Assembly (NCBI GenBank): GCA_036925085.1
Contig: JAUPFP010000042.1
Coordinates: forward strand, 347,501 to 411,500
Length of the DNA: 64,000 nucleotides
Reading direction: 5' to 3'
Source of the DNA: Brachycybe producta
Taxonomy: Eukaryota; Arthropoda; Diplopoda; Playtdesmida; Andrognathidae
In this document: positions 56,384-64,000 of the stretch, piece after piece
How positions within the stretch are numbered: the stretch's first letter is position 1
How the letters are laid out: each line of letters begins with the position of its first letter
Made by a program: the position numbers and the translations under genes
The notes under the pieces: model-generated
What the model saw: the letters and a program-made list of their open reading frames with translations, nothing else
Database searches by the model: none
Told to the model about the DNA's origin: nothing

Positions 56384-58222
56384 ATGAAGATGTATAAGGT
56401 GGTTTTCTTTGCAGTTCTAGCAGCGGCTGTCTTCTTTTGCCGTGGGCAAAGTCCTAGTCCGATACCAAGTGACTGTCCAGCATCTACGGTGACTCCAGAG
56501 AACTATACGGACGCGGTGAGTTTAATGTTGTACTACACTGTACTGGTGAAAAAGAATTTTTTTAACTAATTTTTTTATTTTAATAAAACCTATTTCCTTT
56601 TTTGTTACTTTTTATTTTTTATTTAAAGTTTGTTGGAACCTTTAAACTGATGTACAACATGAGCAGCAATTTAAATTCCGTTAACCAACAAAACTGTTTT
56701 TATTATGTGATCAATCCTCTGAATTCTGATCAGACATCAAACCTGACGGCATATTTTCAATAGTTGCGAAAATTTTCGATTACAATGAATTTCTACTTAA
56801 AAAAAGTGTCTAACAACATTCATTTTTATTATAAATTCTAACAGTCAAGGGGAATATTTTGTGAAGTATGAGACTATCTATATTACACCAAACAGCCCAG
56901 GTTACGACTTCAATGATGACAACAGTAAGAAATTTTTAAATTTTATTAAGACAGCAATGTATAACCGTTTAACACAAAATGGAAGACCCCAAAATATTTT
57001 TTCTTGTTAGAGAAAAAAAAGACATGATTATTGTTGTGAGTGGGAAATATTTCCATTTGAAATTTTTTTCCAAGAGAAGAAATGTATGTCGACATATTCT
57101 TCAAATTAAATTTCTTCCCAGTTTTTTTTTCAATTTATAAAATTTCCAAAACAAAATCTTTTCAACTTCCAATCATCAAAGTCATAGATCTAATAATAAG
57201 TGAATGAAAGAGCCATAATTCCATAGCAACACTGACATACTCATGGTCCATGCATCTTGATCATCATATATTATTTTTTCAGATGTAACTCATTATTTCT
57301 CTGGAAAGTTAAGAGCCTACAGTGAAAAAAAACTTACAAAAATCTTCGCATGTAGGCGCTTCTGTAGCTGTGACGTCAACATGTGGTAAAAAAATCAATT
57401 TTGATACACTTTTGTCCGCCATTTTCTCTCTTATCGATGGATAAAAGTGGGTATATTTTAATAACGACTCTTTTTTGGGTAAATATGCACTACTGAAAAA
57501 AGGAAGAGCAACTTTTGATCTACAATGGTGAGTAATTTGAGTCGTATACAATTAGCGGTCAAATTTTAGGGTATCATGAAACTTATGGTTAGTGGGAAGT
57601 TTGATCCTATAAAATGTATAAACGGAGGAGCGTTTGTCGCCTATGGCATTTAACATGAGCTAAAAAAATACGAGATTTTAAAATGAAATTAAAAATAGAA
57701 AAACTAATTATAAATTTGTACCAACGTATCAGTAGATGAGCAATATTGTTATGTACATATTGCAATTTGAATTTTGAAAATAATAATTTTCGTTGCAGAA
57801 AACAAAACATTTCTCTTTCTCATTGGTTTCAATGGCTTAGCTGTGGGGCGCCACTAAACGGCGAAAAGTGGAACTATAATTGTCATCTGCTAATATTCAA
57901 AATGGCGTCACACATATAGGCTCTTAAGCCCTAATGGTGTATGGTCTGTGATCGAGTGCACTGAATTTGGCAATGGTAAATGACACTGAAAGTTTTGTCA
58001 AAAGTGTCAATACAGTATGTGTTGTCACTCTAACAACGTTTCTTATTTTGTATTTTATTTATTATAGATTTTCTTTTTGGCTGCAAAACTTCAAACTGTG
58101 GTTCGACCGTGCAATCGAACGTTAAAGCAGCAGCTCAAGGTGTTGCCGACAGCTTGGGTGTTCCAAACCCTTTGTCTTATTATACTCTTAACTTTACCAA
58201 TTGTGCTAACATACCAAACTAA
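56384..58222 (+). pseudogene. Copy M: family gene with a TTAA element inserted in exon 4
   Basis: Exons 56384-56515 (MKMYKVVFFAVLAAAVFFCRG), 56629-56762 (FVGTFKLMYNMSSN, NCFYYVINPLNSD), 56845-56924 (GEYFVKYETIYITPNSPGY), 57283-57975 (HYFSGKL, then a 611-bp insertion plus a duplicated TTAA, then GVWSVIECTEFGN) and 58068-58222 (FLFGCKTSNCGSTV, helix, NFTNC). All donors and acceptors are otherwise intact, phases 0, 2, 1, 1. It is the inverted partner of copy L. Because exon 4 is phase 1 at both ends, skipping it would leave an open frame of about 167 residues; otherwise the gene is dead. Confidence 0.8.
57313..57923. mobile_element. Short TTAA element inside copy M exon 4
   Basis: TTAA at 57309-57312 and 57924-57927; ends GAGCCTACAG and TATAGGCTC. 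The empty site survives in copy N as GGAAAGTTAAGCCCTAC, proving precise insertion at TTAA. Contains one unit like those of 7310-7915 (57615-57700). Non-coding, piggyBac-type MITE. Confidence 0.9.
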
Positions 58223-58762
58223 ACTTATAAGTACGCTACCCACATTTCAAGCACATAGACCTATTTATGGTGGCACGCAGAATTTATCCGCTTATTCTGG
58301 ATTTTCATTTTGTATAATTGTTCTGCACGTGACTTAAACTAGGGGCTCCTAAATTTTTTGAGAGGGTCACACAATTTCCATTGTAAATTATCAATAAATA
58401 ATATTAATTAGGCTACTAAATCCATTGTTCTATTAAACTTTAATACTTTCTCATCCTAACGACCTATCAAGACCAATTGTCTACTAATGTAAAGTGACTT
58501 TCTATAATTGCCAATATTGTAAATATTTATATATAACCTTCAGTTTTATCTGCCCATAGAAGAAAAAATTTGAATTTTCTCTCGTTAACGTTTATTTTTT
58601 GGCCTTAATTATCATTCATTCATTTCAGTACACCTTATGGTGTCTGAAATAAAAGTAAAGTTAACTTAAAAAATATACAGGCTCAACATTTATTTAGTTT
58701 CCTTTTGGTAAAATTATAGCACCTGTAAATTTCCAGATAATTTGAAAAAAATTAAAGGTTTC
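58223..58762. repeat. 3' flank of copy M, inverted relative to L and N
   Basis: Complementary to 44710-45208 and 62790-63277. Continues beyond the solo LTR at 59856. Non-coding. Confidence 0.75.
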
Positions 58763-59855
58763 TGTCAGGAAAGTTTCACTCTTAAAATGAGGATAGCTAA
58801 CTGGGGAGGTTCGCTTAGTCACTGAAGACTGTTTAGGGACAAGAAACTAGCCAAGTCTTTTCTTTTGGAAATTTGGTTTATTGGTTTAACATAGCATAAT
58901 TTTAAAATCCACCATTTATAATTTTACAAAATAAGGAAACAAATTTCCATCACCATAGGTTAATAAAAAACAAATATAAAAAAAACAATTGTTGTTTCAC
59001 TCACATAAGCAGGAACATTTTGAAAAATAAAAAGTCCCCAACTAACTATATTGGTTCTACTGTAAAGAACCTGTACAGCTTCTTGTGGTGAACCCAGATG
59101 GGAACCAACTTAAAACGACCGGTTAATTACAGTGACCAAAAAGTTTGTGGGATATCTTTTCCTTTTCCATTGGGTGATAGTCTTCGAAGATGGAATAGGA
59201 TGAGCTCCTCTGAAGTCTGTCTTTCCTTTTGGAAATACAGCTCTTTTTATTCAATTTTTGAGGGCTGGATTCCATTTTCCAAGCTATGATTGGTTAGTTA
59301 CATTAAAAAGTGAAATACAAAAAAAAATGGACAAAAATATAAGATTAATGGATTGGGCTTATAATGGATTTAGAATTATAAAAATGATATATAATGTAAG
59401 TTTACATGGGGTGCAAAACTGTTGTATATAAAAAAGGTAAAAGTATAATAATGTTAATGGTTTTTTGTTACTTTGTTGTAAATCACAATTAAAACACTAA
59501 AAAAAACACTAGTTAGGGTACTTTTAAGACTAAGTCTGACAATATGAAATATTGTCTTACTTATGGTTAATAGGTTTTTTGTTAAACTATATAAAAAACT
59601 GTCTGGGATTTTTTGGTTAAAATTATCAAAATAACTGTGGTTGGGGTCTCTACTATAGCTTAAAATTTGTACCCACTAAGGAAAAAGAAAACATTAACAA
59701 ATAAAAAATGAATGGGGAAGGTGCCTGAGCATTTTTAGTAAAAGTAGGGCAACATACAAACAATTTAAAAAACTCTTATGTGCTTATTTGCACATATAAG
59801 ATGAATTGGGTCAATAGAAAAATAAAAAATGCTATGTGTATTTGCACTCATAACA
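58763..59855. mobile_element. Solo LTR (second family), 1093 bp
   Basis: TGTCAGGAAAG to CACTCATAACA with the 4-bp duplication TTTC (58759-58762, 59856-59859). The empty site is preserved in the copy N flank (GAGCTCTTGAGAAACC), so ends and duplication are certain. Not related to the other LTR families in the window. Fossil; inserted after the M/N block duplication. Confidence 0.8.
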
Positions 59856-60660
59856 TTTCTCAAGAGCTCTAAAGTTGTAAGTATAGGACATAGGTTTCAG
59901 GCAGATTTACTATTAGGCCTAATGCAACAACTAAGGATGAACCTCCAAAACAGTATTTACTGCAAATCTCTGAAAAACACAGAAACATACTTTTCTAACT
60001 CCAGTTGCCAGGAATCTGTTTTCATGCACAGACACATATAGAAGTTTGTGAGTTATTGTTATATTTTCAAATGCCGTACCACATTTACCTTTTATAGCCA
60101 TTACCTTGGAGTATGCTGGCGGTGGAGTACGAATGACTTTCTTACTGGCACGCTGGGTCCTCACCATAGATCTCTCCACTGCATGGTGAAAAAATGTAAA
60201 AAGTTTTCTTCCCACTAGTTTCCAATTTGTTCAATCTCATGTTGAATTTGACTTTTTTGTGGTTTTTTTAACATAGCGCCTTAACTCAAACATGATGGGT
60301 ATACATACAGTGTAATATAAAAAAAAAACATTTAAACCGTCTGAGAAACTGAAAAACGATGACATTTTCCAGCCAAAGACAAAACACACAAAAAACGAAA
60401 ATAAAGTTCAAATCATTAAGTTTCATTTTAAAATTGAATTATTCTTTCTTTTGCTATTTTTTTGTCATATTTATATTTTAACAATTTTTTTAAATTAACT
60501 TATATCATTATTGAAAAATCTGTGTTCACGTGGGCCATTTTTTAGGGGAAGTTATTTTTTTAACATTTTTTTTTCATAATGTACATTAAATAAATTATTC
60601 ATGAGGCAAATAAATCATTTTGCGATCCATATCTAGCTCGTGTGTTGCAGTTTAGAAACG
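59856..60660. repeat. End of the duplicated block and following spacer
   Basis: 59860-60110 is complementary to 62530-62765 (copy N flank) and 44425-44640 (copy L flank). 60110-60660 shows nothing recognised. Confidence 0.6.
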
Positions 60661-60790
60661 CCTTACAATGTAATTTGATTTTTAATTTACTCTGAAAGCA
60701 GTCCTGACACAGAAGACCTGTGTCAGAGGGAAAGCCCAATTGCAGCATGTGAAGTACATTGTCAAAACATACAGATATAAACCACATTTT
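60661..60790 (-). mobile_element. 3'-UTR fragment of a related LINE
   Basis: ACTCTGAAAGCAGTCCTGAC...GAGGGAAAGCCCAATTGCAGCATG...ATTGTCAAAACA is a diverged version of the 3' end of the LINE at 54254-56215. No coding part. Confidence 0.5.
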
Positions 60791-60850
60791 TGCAAATAAT
60801 TATAATTAAATCGTATATAGTTGTGTGAGTTTATTGTGGATATAGTATTA

Positions 60851-61576
60851 AGGGTAGTACACACCGGGAATTCTTTGTTGCGATACATTGTTGCGGGGCT
60901 GAATCGCGGCTGAATCTCGTCTGTTGCGATTCTGTCCCGCAACATTGTTGAAATGTTTCGGGGCTGAATCGCGTCAGCTCAGATTCATGTTTTTTGAGTC
61001 CCATCAAAATGGGAAACATTTCAACATTGTTGAGGGACATTTCATGGTGTGGACGTCTTTTGGAACATGAACAAAGACTCAAAGGGCTCAGTTTGCTTTT
61101 AATCACTAAAGACGTCTTTAATAATTAAAAGCAAACTGAGTCCTTTGAGTCTTTCTCAGTGGTCCACGTCATTTTTTAAGTCTAGTACTAGACTTAAAAA
61201 AAGATGTGGACCACTGAAAATATTGTTAAACTAATTGAGAACCTTTTGTATAAATTGTAATTGTGGGAAGTTATGGTCTTCTGACTACAAAGGCAAATAA
61301 AAGAAATTAAATTTAGAAATCCTGCAACATCTTCCAATTTTAGGGTGTCCAAAAGGCTTAAACCGAATGTGCTCTCAGCGGAGAAGAGCTTGTGTGCCCA
61401 CCACCGTTTCTGCTTTATTTGCCCCTCTTTATGAATCACCGTGTAGGCCCATATTGCAAGGGCCGCTTCCGCTGGTAATATTTGCATGGTGAAAGCCAGA
61501 AGGATGAAGAGAAACTGAGTGTAGGTGTGGACACGGAACAATGTATCGTAACAAAGCATCCTGTGTATACTAGGCT
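60851..61576 (-). mobile_element. Internally deleted PIF/Harbinger element
   Basis: Inverted ends of about 40 bp (AGGGTAGTACACACCGGG and, from the right, AGCCTAGTATACACAGG; both then have TTTGTT(G/A)CGATACATTG) and a 3-bp TTA duplication (60848-60850, 61577-61579), as expected for Harbinger. The empty site is at 53745-53755. The minus strand retains QKRWWAHKLFSAESTFG...LKLEDVAGF, the conserved N-terminal R-x-W-W-V-H-P...G...L...EL-x-x-D motif of the Harbinger transposase; the DDE core is gone. A nested foldback pair (ACTCAAAGGRCTCAGTTTGCTTTTAA) lies at 61076-61160. Confidence 0.8.
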
Positions 61577-61743
61577 TTAGAATTATGTATATCCATAATT
61601 GGAACATTTTAACATGAATGGTCATGAATGAACAAGTGCAGAAAAAAACAAGTCTATTAATACTCATGTTTATGACTATTGGCGTAGCGAATATCCAAAT
61701 AATATTGATCATACTACACTATACTAACCCAATAGATCTAATA

Positions 61744-62240
61744 AGCGGCAGTCACACTAGGCTGGTTTACAAGCCGCTGGTTGCTGCTGGCTATTAGCAG
61801 CAACAGCAAGCAGCAGCTGCTTTGGGTTCACACTTGTCCAGTCACTGCTGGTATTAGCAGTGCAAGTCATCCAATCACTGTCTTGCAAAAACACAAACTC
61901 TAACAACAACCAACCCAAGCAGTGGAGTTTCAACTACCACTAGTGACACTACTAGCACCAAAAAGTTCACACTAGATGGCAGCAGCAGGAAGGGAGTCAC
62001 ATGACCAGCTGGTAGCTGCTAAAGTTGGACATGTCCAACTTCACCAGCTGCTGTTAAAATCACTAGCCCGCTGGAGAAAGCAGCTGCTAGTAGCAGTTCA
62101 GACTATGCTGCTAGAGCGCTACAACCAGCCAGCAGCAACCAGCGGCTGGGAAACCAGCCTAGTGTGACTGTGGCAATATGCCACTAGAGGGCTACAACCA
62201 ACCAGCAGCTGGGAAACCAGCCTAGTGTGAATGCGCCATT
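61744..62240. mobile_element. Foldback MITE rich in CAGCAG motifs
   Basis: Left CACACTAGGCTGGTTTACAAG, right CTTGG-free complement GGGAAACCAGCCTAGTGTGAA; the right end module is duplicated (62147-62168 and 62209-62230). The body repeats AGCAGCAACCAGC/GCTGCTGGTT. The empty site is at about 53935. No coding sequence; the open frame through 61976-62167 is a by-product of the CAG repeats. Confidence 0.7.
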
Positions 62241-63277
62241 AGAAGCATTGCTAGTCGCTTCCAATTCTTGTTGTCGTTTGAGGTTGAATCATGGAGTCGT
62301 TTGAGAAGAAATACACCATGATAATATTAACGAGCGCAAATTTTATTTTTGCTAGTTATGGCTCACGAATGGACCAGATGTACTAGAAAAATACAATCAT
62401 AATCTAGATAAGCTTTTCTGAACATGTCAATTATTTGCTTCAATCTTCAATCATTGATACCATTAAAATGTTATTCAAGTGTAGGTTTTATAAATAAAAA
62501 CATTTACTGTACTTTATGAAATGGCTATAAAAGGTAAATGTGGTACGGCATTTTAAAATATAACAATAACTCACTTACAAACTTGTAAATGTGTCTGTGC
62601 ATGAGAACACATTCCTCGCAACTGCAGTTAGAAAAGTATGTTTCTGTGTTTTTCAGAGATTTGCAGTAAAAAACTGTTTTGGAGGTTCATCCTTAGTTGC
62701 TGCATTAGGCCTACTAGTAAATCTGCCTGAAACCTACGTCCTATATTACAACTTCAGAGCTCTTGAGAAACCTTTAATTTTTTTCAAATTATCTGGAAAT
62801 TTACAGGTGCTATAATTTTACCAAAAGGAAACTATATAATGTATATTTTTTAAGTTACATTTACTTTTATTTCAGACACCATAAGGTGTACTGAAATAAA
62901 TGAATGATAATTCAGGCCATAAAATAAACGTCAACGAGAGAAAATTCAAATTTTTTCTTCTATGGGCAGATAAAATTGAAAGTGGTGATATGTCGACAAA
63001 TATTTACGATATTGGCAATTATAGAAAGTTACTTTACATTAGTAGACAATTGGTCTTGAAACATCATTAGGATGAGAAAGTATTTAAACTTAATAGGACA
63101 ATAGATTTAGTAGCCTAATTAATATTATTTATTGATAATTTACAATAGAAGGAGTCCCTCGTTTAAGTCACGTGCAGAACAATTATACAAAATGAAAATC
63201 CAGAATAAGCGGATAAATTCAGCGTGCCACCATAAATAGGTCTATGTGTCTGGAATGTGAGTAGCATACTTATAAGT
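62241..63277. repeat. 3' flank of copy N
   Basis: 62530-63277 matches the copy L flank (44420-45208) directly and the copy M flank in inverse. 62241-62529 is unassigned AT-rich sequence. Confidence 0.7.
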
Positions 63278-64000
63278 TTATTTTGGTTTGTTAGCACAAT
63301 TCGTAAAGTTAAGAGTATAATAAGACAAAGGTTTTGGAACACCCAAGCTGTTGGCAAAACTTTGAGCTGCTGCTTTAACTTTCGATTGCACGGTCGAACC
63401 ACAGTTTGAAGTTTTGCAGCCAAAAAGAAAATCTGTAATAAATAAGATACAAAATAAGAAACGTTGTTAGAGTGACAACACATACTGTATTGACACTTTT
63501 GACAAAACTTTCAGTGTCATTTACCATTGCCAAATTCAGTGCACTCGATCACAGACCATACACCAGTAGGGCTTAACTTTCCAGAGAAATAATGAGTTAC
63601 ATCTGAAAAAATAAAATATGATGATCAAGATGCATGCACCCTGAGTATGCCAGTGTTGCTATGGAATTGTGGCTCTTTCATTCACTTCTTATTAGATCTA
63701 TGACTTTGATGATTGGAAGTTCAGAAGATTTTGTTTTGGAAATTTTATAAATTTAAAAATAAAAACTGGGAAGAGATTTAATTTGAAGAATATGTCGATA
63801 TAAATTTGCTCTCGTGGAAAAAATTACAAATCGAAATATTTCCCACTCACAACAATATCCATGTCTTTTTTTCTCTAACACGAAAAAATATTCTGAAGTC
63901 TTCCATTTTGTGTTAAACGGTTATACATTGCTGTCTTAATAAAATTTGAAACTTTCTTACTCTTGTCATTATAGGTGTTGTAAGGTGGGCTGTTTGGTGT
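63278..64000 (-). CDS. Copy N: family gene, partial (5' end outside the window)
   Basis: Exon 5 63432-63278 (FLFGCKTSNCGSTV, QSKVKAAAQSFANSL, NFTNCANKPK and stop), exon 4 63602-63525 (THYFSGKLSPTGVWSVIEC) and exon 3 from beyond 64000 to 63961 (TPNSPPYNTYNDK). Splice sites and phases are intact; exons 1 and 2 lie to the right of the window. Of the L/M/N set this is the only copy with a sound exon 4, so it may be the active one. It gives the empty site for the TTAA element in copy M. Confidence 0.8.

Noticed and set aside
61194-61712. 172-codon minus-strand open frame as a host gene
   Set aside because: Its central part is the Harbinger transposase N-terminal motif, and the rest is read-through into flanking AT-rich sequence.
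1-64000. tRNA, rRNA or other structural RNA genes
   Set aside because: I looked for tRNA A/B-box pairs and rRNA-like conserved cores and saw nothing convincing; a covariance-model scan would be needed to be certain.

Overview
The window looks like invertebrate nuclear DNA, most likely from an arthropod. It is AT-rich, and its genes are split by short GT-AG introns. LINE, hAT, Harbinger, mariner, Helitron-like and LTR sequences are nested in one another. Runs of CCTAA/TTAGG, the arthropod-type telomere unit, sit inside the chromosome at 41.6 and 43.1 kb. No tRNA, rRNA or CRISPR array was seen, and no gene of a known metabolic pathway. The species cannot be named from the sequence alone.

The host content is essentially one gene family: a cluster of small secreted, cysteine-containing proteins. 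I found fourteen members or relics, labelled copies A to N from left to right. Intact models (C, E, F, G, H and probably I) encode about 175-198 residues: a signal peptide, a Cys-bearing N-terminus, a V/L-G-x-hydrophobic-x-x-L-Y-Y/N strand, an L-T-I or equivalent strand, a short segment ending in a Cys, and a last exon with C-x(3-4)-N-C followed by a likely helix and a final Cys. Most have five exons with intron phases 0, 2, 1, 1. F and G have exons 3 and 4 fused. C and E (plus strand, eight Cys) form one subfamily; the others have about six Cys. I do not recognise the family. The order of strands is calycin/lipocalin-like, but the GxW signature is absent, so this is only a hypothesis.

Layout. 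0-4 kb: decayed A, lone exon B, intact C. 4-12 kb: mobile-element debris (Tigger scrap, TTAA element with a nested solo LTR, relic D cut by a Helitron-like element carrying a 1.4-kb TTTAGGGCAAAT minisatellite). 12.4-14 kb: intact E. 14-20 kb: mariner-like deletion derivative, alternating purine-pyrimidine tract, degenerate RTE LINE. 20.5-31 kb: tandem duplicates F and G, separated by a 5.6-kb LTR-related fossil. 32-43 kb: H, I and relics J and K, with hAT-type elements and two unusual TIR elements whose whole bodies are tandem repeats with a telomere-like core. 44-64 kb: three copies (L minus, M plus, N minus) in inverted duplicated blocks, broken up by a young pol-less LTR element, a Jockey/CR1-type LINE, a solo LTR, a TTAA element, an internally deleted Harbinger and a foldback MITE.

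The genes look like birth-and-death duplicates. Several share a compact TATA-type promoter with a conserved TCGACATTGAAGTG-like block, so they are probably expressed alike. Copies I to M show decay in progress: loss of a start codon, a GT-to-GC donor change, a MITE inside an exon and an LTR insertion just upstream of a start codon.
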